Assembly (NCBI GenBank): GCA_022360315.1
Contig: JAKSDA010000597.1
Span: forward strand, 1 to 64,000
Length of the DNA stretch: 64,000 nt
DNA from: Pseudomonadota bacterium
GTDB taxonomy: Bacteria > Myxococcota_A > Polyangia > Haliangiales > Haliangiaceae
Reading direction: 5' to 3'
In this document: positions 16,261 to 28,374 of the stretch, piece by piece
Layout of the letters: each line of letters starts with the position of its first letter
Numbering within the stretch: the first letter of the stretch is position 1
Position numbers and translations under genes: made by a program
Notes under the pieces: generated by a model
Told to the model about the DNA's origin: nothing
Databases searched by the model: none
What the model saw: the letters and a program-made list of their open reading frames with translations, nothing else

Positions 16261-16364
16261 GCCAACGTACTCCTTACTTAGTAACTACGCGACATTACCA
16301 CATTTTGAAAGTTTTCGAGCCAGGCCACTGCGCTTTGTGAATCCCGCATCGACAGGCAATGCCC

Positions 16365-18923
16365 TCAGCGGCGTTCCGCGCCCGGAAGCTCGCTCAGCAT
16401 CCTGGTCTCGACCGCAGAATGAGCATTGTTCACCTCGGAATCTGTGAGGGTGCGCTCGCTGGATCGATATGTGATGGACCACAGCATGCCTTTCTTTCCC
16501 GCCGGTACTTTGGCGGGATCGCGATACTCTTCCAGAAGAGCGACCCGCTCGATGGCCATCTCGCCCGAGAGTGATTGCCCGGTGCTGGCGATGAGGTGTT
16601 CGATGTGCCCGGCGGGTACGGCTTTGTCAAGGAACAGCGAGACGTCCCGGGTGACCGCCGGATAGCGAGGAATTTCAGACATCTGTGCTGCTTCAGGCGT
16701 TGGAAATGCGGCCAGTTGTAGCTCGAAGGCGAAGCACGCTTGATCGATATCGTAGACCTCGCGCGTTGCAGGGTGGATCTCGCCGAGATATCCCGCGACT
16801 CGATAGGTTTTCTGCCCGTCAGGTTCGGTTGCTGGCACTGCGAACGACGCACAGACTCCGGGATGCATGTATGGAACCGACGAATCCGCGGCGTAACGTG
16901 GTACTTGCCGGTCCAAGAACTCGACCGCCAGCCGTTCGACTACTCCCTTGATGTCGTAGAAGTCGATCGCGCCACCATCGCGTAGCCACCCCGGCCGCCG
17001 GCCGGTCATGATGCCGGCGACGTGAACGGGCTCGTCGGCAAGCCGGCTCGTCTCGCTCGGCAAAAACACGCTTCCGACCTCGAAGAGGGCGATGTCCTTG
17101 ATGCCAAAACTCAGATTACGCGCGACTTGAGCGAGCAGGTTTGGCAACAGCAAGGTACGCATGATCGCCTGGTCTGACGTCATGGGATTGCGCACGCGAA
17201 TTGGGCTGGCACGACGATCACTCGCATCGAGCCGGAGCGAGCGCAGGCGTTCCTCGGAGCTGTAGCCAAACGTGATGGTTTCGCACAGACCGCTTGCAAC
17301 CAGGGCACGGCGAGCCCGGCTGGGTCGCGGATCGACAGCCCGCGATCGCGTGATCGTACTGGCCGGCAGCGTGGCCGGGACGTTGTGCATTCCGTGTAAT
17401 CGGATGACCTCTTCGATGAGATCGACCTCTCGCGTGAGGTCGATCCGGAAGGTCGGACATGTCGCGTGCAGCGTGTCCGAGTCGTGCGGATCGTCGGCGA
17501 CGGTGATGCCGAGACGCGAGAGCAATTTGCCGGCCTCATCCCGTGAAAAGTCCACGCCGGTGAGCATACTGGCCCGACTGGCCCGCATGGCCACCGTGCG
17601 CTTTTCGATACGGCGGACATAAGCCTCTACCGAGCCACTGGCGATCTTGCCGCCGCCCAGGCGAGCGAGAAGCACGCAGGCCATACGCGATGCGTGGTCG
17701 GTGATGTTTGGGTCCACGCCGCGCTCGAAACGATGAGAGCCGTCGGAATGCAAGTTGAGCCGGCGCGCTGTACGCCGGATGCCGGTGGGTTCGAAATTGG
17801 CCGTTTCGAGCAGCACGCGACGGGTCGACTCACTCACTTCGCTGTCCTTGCCCCCCATGATTCCAGCCAGGGCGATCGGACCATGACCATCACAGATGAG
17901 TAGATCGTCCGGTTCGAGCGAGCGCTCAACGTCATCCAGCGTGGTCAAGCGCTGGTCCGACTCGGCGCGTCGGACCGCGATATGGGACTTGCCCACTTTT
18001 TGATAGTCGAACGCGTGGAGCGGTTGCCCATAGTGAAACATCACGTAGTTGGTGACATCGACCAGGTTGGAAATCGGCCGAAGGCCGACAGCGCGCAGAC
18101 GTTGCTGCATCCAGCGCGGTGAAGGGCCAACCGAGACATCGTCGACGACCCGGGCAATATAGCGAGGGCATCCCTGCGGATCGGCGATCTCGACGCTCAC
18201 CAGGCTGGCTGCATCCAGTTGCCGGTCGATCAGTTCTTCGGCGGCGTGAAAGGCCTCGGACGGCCCTGCCTCCGGCAGGTTGTCGGCTGAGGGTGTGTCC
18301 GAGAACTCGATCGGCTTCAGCTGTCCGCCGACCAGAGCAGCCAGCTCGCGAGCGATTCCGACGTGTCCGAGGGTATCTGGACGGTTGGCGTAGATCCCGA
18401 TCTCGAACACTCGATCGCGTATTCCCAGGCGCTCCAGCGCACGGCTGTCGCCCACCAGGCTGTGAAACCCGCCGTGCCTGACATCGATGTCGTCAAGGAC
18501 GATGATTCCAGCCTGATCGTCACCCAGCCCGAGTTCGCTCTCGGAACAGATCATACCGTGTGATGTCACGCCCTTTACTACTTTTGTCGCGATCTCCCAC
18601 CGATCGCCCTGCGGTCCCGGCAATATCGCACCGGGCTTGGCCCAAAGCACGAGCCCGCCGGGCTCGGGCACGTTATCAGCACCGCATATGACGTCGGTTT
18701 TCTGGCCGCCGGGTTCATCGATGAGCTCGACCAGAGTGAGTTTGTCGGTGTGTTTGCTTTTGCCGACAACCTCGGCAACCACGACTCCCGAGAAGTCGTC
18801 ACCAACTGTCTCCACCGATTCGACCTCGAGTCCTGCGGCAGTAAGCGCATCGGCCGCTTGCTGAGGATGTAATTCGCTGTCCAGCGCGATGAGCTCGCGC
18901 AACCAGGACCACACCACACGCAC
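16365..18923 (-). CDS. pheT: Phenylalanyl-tRNA synthetase beta chain
   Basis: The protein has 852 residues, slightly longer than the usual 790-800. The N-terminal tRNA-binding (EMAP-like) domain is present (VVVAEVVGKSKHTDKLTLVE), then B3/B4 editing (around MMGGKDSEV-type IMGGKDSEVSE), B5 and the C-terminal ferredoxin-fold anticodon-binding domain (RYPAVTRDVSLFLD). It forms the alpha2-beta2 PheRS with PheS. The GTG start shares one base with the pheS stop, so the two are translationally coupled. Confidence 0.97.
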   Translation of the reverse strand: MRVVWSWLRELIALDSELHPQQAADALTAAGLEVESVETVGDDFSGVVVAEVVGKSKHTDKLTLVELIDEPGGQKTDVICGADNVPEPGGLVLWAKPGAILPGPQGDRWEIATKVVKGVTSHGMICSESELGLGDDQAGIIVLDDIDVRHGGFHSLVGDSRALERLGIRDRVFEIGIYANRPDTLGHVGIARELAALVGGQLKPIEFSDTPSADNLPEAGPSEAFHAAEELIDRQLDAASLVSVEIADPQGCPRYIARVVDDVSVGPSPRWMQQRLRAVGLRPISNLVDVTNYVMFHYGQPLHAFDYQKVGKSHIAVRRAESDQRLTTLDDVERSLEPDDLLICDGHGPIALAGIMGGKDSEVSESTRRVLLETANFEPTGIRRTARRLNLHSDGSHRFERGVDPNITDHASRMACVLLARLGGGKIASGSVEAYVRRIEKRTVAMRASRASMLTGVDFSRDEAGKLLSRLGITVADDPHDSDTLHATCPTFRIDLTREVDLIEEVIRLHGMHNVPATLPASTITRSRAVDPRPSRARRALVASGLCETITFGYSSEERLRSLRLDASDRRASPIRVRNPMTSDQAIMRTLLLPNLLAQVARNLSFGIKDIALFEVGSVFLPSETSRLADEPVHVAGIMTGRRPGWLRDGGAIDFYDIKGVVERLAVEFLDRQVPRYAADSSVPYMHPGVCASFAVPATEPDGQKTYRVAGYLGEIHPATREVYDIDQACFAFELQLAAFPTPEAAQMSEIPRYPAVTRDVSLFLDKAVPAGHIEHLIASTGQSLSGEMAIERVALLEEYRDPAKVPAGKKGMLWSITYRSSERTLTDSEVNNAHSAVETRMLSELPGAERR

Positions 18924-19957
18924 TAGAACTGCCTCAGAAAGCGCACATCGCCTTCATATAGATGTTTGATGTCATTGACGTTGTGACGAAGCATCGCGAT
19001 ACGCTCCAGGCCCATTCCCCAGGCAAAGCCGGTGAACTTTTCGGCGTCGTAGTCGACGTGAGCAAATACGTCGGGATCGACCATGCCCGCGCCCGATATC
19101 TCGATCCACCCGGTTCCCTTGCAGACCCGGCAGGCCGGATTGCCACTCATGCAGAAGGCGCACTGCATGTCGACTTCTACCCCGGGCTCGACGAACGGAA
19201 AATAGCTGGGCCGAAACCGCACCTCGAGCGATTTGCCGTAAAAACGCCGAATAAGGTGCAAAAACACCCCTTTGAGATCTGATAACCCGACCACCTCGTC
19301 GACCAGGAGGCCCTCCAGCTGGGTGAACATCGGACTGTGGGTGGGATCGTCGTCGCGTCGATAGACCACGCCCGGAGCGATGATCTTGACTGGCGGCGTC
19401 TGTGACGTCATCGTGCGGATCTGCACTGGACTTGTGTGTGGCCGCAGAACGACGTCGTCGGTGATATAGAAGGTGTCCTGCATATCCCGGGCAGGATGCC
19501 CTTTGGGCATGGCCAGGGCCTCGAAACAGTGAAAGTCGGTATCGATCTGCGGCCCTTCGGCCACTTCGAACCCGATCTCGGAAAAGATCTCGACAACCTC
19601 GTTCCACACCTGAGTCACGAGGTGCAGGCGACCGATTGCACCCTGGCGGCCAGGCAGCGTTACATCGATAGTTCGGGCCAGATCGCTTGCCTTGTCGACT
19701 TCTTCGAGCTGGCGAAGTTTGGCCGCCACCGCATCGGCGATGGAGCTCTTGACCCGGTTGAATACGGAACCGACGCGCTTTCGCTGTGCCGCAGGGACGT
19801 GCCGCATCTGCTTCATGAGCTGCGAGACAGTGCCCTTTTTGCCCAGGTAGCGGGCCTGGGCATTGCGGATCTCCTGCTCTCCAGCTAGCGGCTCGATCTC
19901 GGCGGCAAACACTCGGCCCAGGTTGTCGACCTGACGGATAAGATCATCGGCAGACAC
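18923..19957 (-). CDS. pheS: Phenylalanyl-tRNA synthetase alpha chain
   Basis: The protein has 344 residues. An N-terminal coiled coil is followed by class II aminoacyl-tRNA synthetase motifs: motif 2 (GVVYRRDDDPTHSPMFTQLEG) and motif 3 (GMGLERIAML). A C-x2-C-x6-C-x2-C cluster (CAFCMSGNPACRVC) suggests a structural zinc site, as in many bacterial PheS of this type. It forms the catalytic subunit. It follows rplT by 39 bp in the infC-rpmI-rplT-pheST order. Confidence 0.97.
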   Translation of the reverse strand: MSADDLIRQVDNLGRVFAAEIEPLAGEQEIRNAQARYLGKKGTVSQLMKQMRHVPAAQRKRVGSVFNRVKSSIADAVAAKLRQLEEVDKASDLARTIDVTLPGRQGAIGRLHLVTQVWNEVVEIFSEIGFEVAEGPQIDTDFHCFEALAMPKGHPARDMQDTFYITDDVVLRPHTSPVQIRTMTSQTPPVKIIAPGVVYRRDDDPTHSPMFTQLEGLLVDEVVGLSDLKGVFLHLIRRFYGKSLEVRFRPSYFPFVEPGVEVDMQCAFCMSGNPACRVCKGTGWIEISGAGMVDPDVFAHVDYDAEKFTGFAWGMGLERIAMLRHNVNDIKHLYEGDVRFLRQF

Positions 19958-19996
19958 GATATGATCCGGCGCCGAGACCAGCGCCGCCTCCTGATA

Positions 19997-20347
19997 TCAT
20001 GCGGCCAGAGCCCTCTCGACTATCGTCTTGAATGCAGCGGGATCGCTGATCGCGATCTCGGCCAGCATCTTGCGGTTGAGAGCGATCTGATTTCGGTTGA
20101 GAGCACCCATCAGCTTTGAGTAACTGTGACCCAGCTGGCGGCAGGCTGCATTGATCCGAACGATCCACAGGCGGCGAAAATCGCGTTTGCGCTGCCGCCG
20201 CGACCGGTACATGTGGCTCCAGGCGTGTTGAACTGCCTCGTTGGCAATAGCGTGACAGCTCCGCCGCTTGCCCCGGAAGCCCTTGGCTGCTTTGAGAATG
20301 CGATTGCGCCGACGGCGCGCTTTGAACCCTCGTTTTGCGCGGGGCAT
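19997..20347 (-). CDS. rplT: 50S ribosomal protein L20
   Basis: The protein has 116 residues with the highly basic N-terminal arm (RGFKARRRRNRILKAAKGFR) and the C-terminal LNRKMLAEIA signature. L20 is an early 23S rRNA-binding assembly protein and, in other bacteria, represses its own infC-rpmI-rplT operon by binding its mRNA. It lies 91 bp after rpmI. Confidence 0.98.
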   Translation of the reverse strand: MPRAKRGFKARRRRNRILKAAKGFRGKRRSCHAIANEAVQHAWSHMYRSRRQRKRDFRRLWIVRINAACRQLGHSYSKLMGALNRNQIALNRKMLAEIAISDPAAFKTIVERALAA

Positions 20348-20438
20348 GTGACACTCCGGTCGTTGGTTCTCGGTTGATCTCGATCGGTGTTAGCAGCCGC
20401 AAAACCCAAAAACTCAACCTCTACTTGGCCAGGCTGGG

Positions 20439-20639
20439 TCAACGAGCATAGGGCAACATGGCCTGGATCTGGTGCTCCTGTGCCTTGTCGACCAAAGTAG
20501 GCTTGCGCAAGCGCCTCTTGCGCTTGGTAGATTTATGGGTCAGTAAGTGCCGGCGCCCTTTGGTACCGCGCTTAAACTTTCCGGTGCCGGTTGTAGCGAA
20601 ACGCTTCTTGGCGCCGGATTTGGACTTCATCTTGGGCAT
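20439..20639 (-). CDS. rpmI: 50S ribosomal protein L35
   Basis: The protein has 66 residues with the family start MPKMKSKSGAKKRF and the RRHLLTHKSTKRKRRLR core. It is a component of the large ribosomal subunit, placed as usual between infC and rplT. Confidence 0.98.
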   Translation of the reverse strand: MPKMKSKSGAKKRFATTGTGKFKRGTKGRRHLLTHKSTKRKRRLRKPTLVDKAQEHQIQAMLPYAR

Positions 20640-20732
20640 CGGTTTACTCTCAGCTGCGAGATAAGGAGGGGTATTTTGCCCAGTAACCCGAAGAAGGCAA
20701 GAACTTTATGAGCTTTTTGGCCCCGCTCACCA

Positions 20733-20780
20733 CACTCGGCCGAACCGGCCTCACTCGGCCGAACCGGCCTCACTCGGCCA
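20733..20780. repeat. 19-bp tandem repeat after infC
   Basis: CACTCGGCCGAACCGGCCT occurs twice head to tail (20733-20751, 20752-20770) with a third partial copy to 20780. The array spans the infC stop codon. Each unit holds a small GGCCG-GTT-CGGCC palindrome, so the transcript could form two short hairpins between infC and rpmI. Confidence 0.75.
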
Positions 20781-21567
20781 GGGATCGCGGGGGATCAGCC
20801 TCGGAAGACTCTGTCTGATCGGACGTTTTCCCCCTCTGCGCTGCGCCGCTCTTGCGGGTCTCCTTGTCCTCTGCACCGTTTTTGCTGGCCGACGGGTCTT
20901 TGCCGTCCTTGGCCTCTTTGCCGTCCTTGGTCTCTTTGCCGTCCTTGGCCTCTTTGCCGTCCTTGGCCTCTTTGCCGTCCTTGGCCTCTTTGGCCTCCTT
21001 GGTCGAACGCGAACGCCGCACCACTCCGGCGCGAGGCGCCAGGATCATCACCATGCGCCGGCCCTCCATGTTGGGCTGCACCTCGACGTTAGCGATATCC
21101 TGAGTTGCTTCGACCACCTTGTCGAGGACTGCTATCCCGGTCTCGGGGTGAGTGATTTCACGGCCACGAAAGATGATGACAAGCCGGCACTTGTTCCCTT
21201 CTTCGAGGAATCTGCGCACGTGCTTGATCTTGAAGTCCATATCGTGGCCCTCGGTTTTGGGCCGGAACTTGATCTCCTTCAGTTCCACCGTCGAGGCGTG
21301 CTTTTTGGCCTGCTTCTTCTTCTTGGACTGCTCGTACTTGTACTTGCCGTAGTCCATGATGCGGCAGACCGGCGGATGAGACCGGGGCGAGATCTCGACC
21401 AGGTCCAGCCCGAGTTCTTGGGCCAGGGCCAGAGCTTCCCGCGTTGGCATGATGCCTTTTTGTTCGCCGTTGTCCATGACCACGCGAATCTCGGGGACCC
21501 GAATGCGCTGATTGACGCGCATCATGTCCCGCGGCCGTCGCCGGTCGTGTCGGCCCCCCCTACGAAT
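20770..21567 (-). CDS. infC: Translation initiation factor IF-3, probable AUU start, repeat-bearing C-terminus
   Basis: IF-3 N- and C-domains are clear (VNQRIRVPEIRVV, VCRIMDYGKYKYEQSKK, EIKFRPKTEGHD, EGRRMVMILAP). An in-frame ATT at 21567 is preceded by GGAG with an 8-nt spacer and followed by basic residues of the kind found at IF-3 N-termini; ATG 21525 has no ribosome site. AUU starts are the known device by which IF-3 represses its own synthesis. After the core, about 80 extra residues include five KE(A/T)KDG hexapeptides and an acidic tail, coded by an 18-bp tandem repeat at about 20896-21000. The factor discriminates the initiator tRNA and start codon on the 30S subunit. Confidence 0.93.
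   Translation of the reverse strand: MRRGGRHDRRRPRDMMRVNQRIRVPEIRVVMDNGEQKGIMPTREALALAQELGLDLVEISPRSHPPVCRIMDYGKYKYEQSKKKKQAKKHASTVELKEIKFRPKTEGHDMDFKIKHVRRFLEEGNKCRLVIIFRGREITHPETGIAVLDKVVEATQDIANVEVQPNMEGRRMVMILAPRAGVVRRSRSTKEAKEAKDGKEAKDGKEAKDGKETKDGKEAKDGKDPSASKNGAEDKETRKSGAAQRGKTSDQTESSEADPPRSLAE
20896..21000. repeat. 18-bp tandem repeat inside infC
   Basis: About five and a half copies of an 18-bp unit (plus strand TTTGCCGTCCTTGGCCTC) encode KEAKDG repeats in the IF-3 tail. One copy has a single-base change giving KETKDG. Near-identical copies suggest recent expansion by slippage. Confidence 0.9.
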
Positions 21568-21671
21568 GACTCGTGCTCCGTGTAGTAATCATCTCAATCG
21601 TTCCTTTCGTTATCGTCTTCGTATTTCTGAAGCACTGCGCGCGGTCAATCATCATGTGGCCTCTCGCGGGG

Positions 21672-23564
21672 TCATGTGGCCTCTTCGGGGTCGCTCGAAG
21701 TAGGCGTTCCACCGCGCGGAATGCGGGCCTCCTCCTCCAGATGAAGAGCGAACGCATCGATTGCCATCATGTCGAGTCGTTTTCCGTCCCGGGTGCGTGG
21801 GGAGACTGAGCTGGCTTCGACTTCTTTGTCCCCACACACCAGCATAAACGGTATTTTCTCCAGTTGCGCCTTGCGAATCTTGGCTCCCAGCTTGTCTGCG
21901 GAGAAGTCGCCGTCGACTCGGAACCCTTTGTGACGTAGGGCATCGACAGCGGATCGGCCCCAGACCTCCTGCTTCTCGGAAACCGTGATCACCCTGGCTT
22001 GCACCGGGGCCAGCCAAACCGGGAACTTACCGGCAAAATGTTCAGTCAATACTGCAAAAAATCGCTCGATCGAACCCAGCAGGGCACGGTGTACCATGAC
22101 CACACGATGCCGTTCCCCATCTGCGCCCACGTAGGTCAGATCGAACCGCTCGGGCAAGTTAAAATCGACCTGAATGGTCGAACACTGCCATTCTCGGCCC
22201 AGACTGTCGCGCAGCTTGAGATCGATCTTGGGCCCGTAGAAAGCGCCTCCGCCGCGGTCGACCTCGTGGTCGAGCCCCGATTGCTGGAGCACGGTAAAAA
22301 GGGCCTTCTCGGCCTCATCCCATTGCGCCGGCTCACCGACAAACTTGCCCGGTCGTGTAGCCAAGTATAACTTGAAGTCTGTAAAGTCAAACGTCCGTAA
22401 TATATAGAGACAGAACTTGACGACTCGGTCGAGCTCCGAGGTCAACTGGTCTCGGGTCATGAACAGGTGGGCGTCGTCCTGGGTAAACCCGCGCACGCGC
22501 AAAAGGCCGTGCAAGACGCCAGAGCGCTCATAGCGGTACACCGTGCCCAGCTCGGCCCACCGCAGTGGCAGTTCGCGGTAGCTGCGCAGACCTTTTTTGA
22601 AGATAGTGACGTGAAACGGGCAGTTCATGGGCTTGACCAGGTAGTCCTGGCCGTCCACGTCCATGCCGGAGTACATGTTTTCGCTGTAAAACTCCAGATG
22701 GCCCGAGGTGTGCCATAGCTGGTCGCGGGCAACGTGGGGCGTGGAAATCAGCTCGTAGCCGTTGGCATAGTGCTCCCTGCGCCAGAACTCCTCCATCAGA
22801 TAGCGGATGAGGGTTCCCTTGGGATGCCACAGGACCAGCCCACTTCCGATTGTCTCGTCGATCGAGAATAGATCGAGTTCTTTGCCGAGCTTGCGATGGT
22901 CGCGTTTTTTGGCCTCCTCGAGGCGGTGCAGGTGCTCTCGCAAGAGCTTCTTGCTGGGATAGGCCGTGCCGTATATGCGCTGGAGCATCTTGTTGCGCTC
23001 ATCGCCACGCCAGTACGCCCCGGCCACCGACAGAAGTTTGAACGCCTTGATTTTCTTGGTGCTTTCGACGTGCGGTCCGCGACATAAATCGATCCAGTCG
23101 CCGGTCTGATAGTAGGTGATGGTGGCGTCTTCGGGCAGTGACTCGATGATCTCGACCTTGTAGGTTTCACCCAGCCTGGCAAATATTTCGAGGGCTTGGG
23201 CACGACCTACTTCGACGCGCTCGAACCGCTCGTCGGCATCGATGATCGCCTGCATCTCGGCCTCAATCCGCTCGAGATCGTCGGGGGTGAACGGATCTTC
23301 GCGATCGAAATCGTAGTAAAAACCGCTCTCGATCGACGGCCCGATGGCCACTTTCGCCTCCGGAAACAGCCTTTGCACCGCCTTGGCCATGACATGGGCA
23401 CAGGAGTGACGCAGCGTCTCCAGAGGGGACAGCTCGGGCTCGGCCCCCACGACTTCGTCGATCAACTCTCGTTCGAGTTGCTCGTCGTGTCCGCTGTGTG
23501 CGTCTGGGCTCAGCGATTTTGACGATACATCAACAACTCCGGCCTCGTTCTCATTGGCCGACAT
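21672..23564 (-). CDS. thrS: Threonyl-tRNA synthetase, apparently without TGS domain
   Basis: The editing domain (HSCAHVMAKAVQRLFPEAK), the class II catalytic core (motif 2 YRYERSGVLHGLLRVRGFTQ, zinc ligands in KPMNCPFH) and the anticodon-binding domain (VQARVITVSEKQ, VCGDKEVE) are all present. The usual N-terminal TGS domain is missing; a 50-residue acidic, low-complexity segment precedes the editing domain. At 630 residues total length is still normal because of this segment and a short tail. GGGGA lies upstream of the ATG. It heads the conserved thrS-infC-rpmI-rplT-pheST operon. Confidence 0.95.
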   Translation of the reverse strand: MSANENEAGVVDVSSKSLSPDAHSGHDEQLERELIDEVVGAEPELSPLETLRHSCAHVMAKAVQRLFPEAKVAIGPSIESGFYYDFDREDPFTPDDLERIEAEMQAIIDADERFERVEVGRAQALEIFARLGETYKVEIIESLPEDATITYYQTGDWIDLCRGPHVESTKKIKAFKLLSVAGAYWRGDERNKMLQRIYGTAYPSKKLLREHLHRLEEAKKRDHRKLGKELDLFSIDETIGSGLVLWHPKGTLIRYLMEEFWRREHYANGYELISTPHVARDQLWHTSGHLEFYSENMYSGMDVDGQDYLVKPMNCPFHVTIFKKGLRSYRELPLRWAELGTVYRYERSGVLHGLLRVRGFTQDDAHLFMTRDQLTSELDRVVKFCLYILRTFDFTDFKLYLATRPGKFVGEPAQWDEAEKALFTVLQQSGLDHEVDRGGGAFYGPKIDLKLRDSLGREWQCSTIQVDFNLPERFDLTYVGADGERHRVVMVHRALLGSIERFFAVLTEHFAGKFPVWLAPVQARVITVSEKQEVWGRSAVDALRHKGFRVDGDFSADKLGAKIRKAQLEKIPFMLVCGDKEVEASSVSPRTRDGKRLDMMAIDAFALHLEEEARIPRGGTPTSSDPEEAT

Positions 23565-23725
23565 TGCAAATCCCCATACGTGACCTCGTCTTGGCTGGAA
23601 CCGCGGGCGCCTGTGCTGCAGCGGATGAGCCGACTGTCGAATCGTCGATGTCCGGGCCGCTCGGCGTATTGGCCCGAACGTTCCGTCCGGTCAGAATTCC
23701 GCCTTGCTGGAACATCCGGAGCGGA

Positions 23726-23753
23726 CATTCCGGACGCCTCGGCGTCCGGAATG
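23726..23753. promoter_or_regulatory. Perfect 13-bp inverted repeat upstream of thrS
   Basis: CATTCCGGACGCC and its complement GGCGTCCGGAATG are separated by only 2 nt, about 160 bp before thrS and 72 bp after tRNA-Val. No T-run follows on the minus strand, so it may be an operator or a leader hairpin of the thrS operon rather than a terminator. The rest of 23565-23825 shows no gene. Confidence 0.5.
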
Positions 23754-23824
23754 AATGGCGCTGCCCTCTCGCGTATCGAACGTTGCACAGTGCGACTCGA
23801 TTCAGAGTCATACGCTGCAATGCT

Positions 23825-23898
<74 letters not shown>

Positions 23899-23994
23899 GA
23901 TGTACACATAACGAGAACGGGTTTCTTAGACTGTTACGGGCCGGGTGTCAAGACGGATTTGCCGGGGAACGTGGCAGAGCTGCGGACAGGTAGC

Positions 23995-28104
<4,110 letters not shown>

Positions 28105-28374
28105 CGTCCGTATCTCCTCGAGATCACACCAGTGCGCACCAAGTACCTCGATGCCGCAGACTACCTCCACGGCCCAAAAGGTACCACCAAGGGCACCCTT
28201 TGTAGAATGACATTACATGTATGGCAACGCACGGTGACGTTGTTCTATACCACGGTGGAGATCGGCGATTCAAGCGTGGCCCCGTCGAGCGAGCGAGGAG
28301 CCGGCCTCGGCCAGCCGGCCGAGCGGCGATGCGCTGTGCTCTGTTCGGTTTCAACCGTGCTATTACCGGAGGGC

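Noticed and set aside
20896..21000. Regular repeat that could look like a CRISPR array
   Set aside because: Units are directly adjacent, have no spacers and encode the IF-3 tail.
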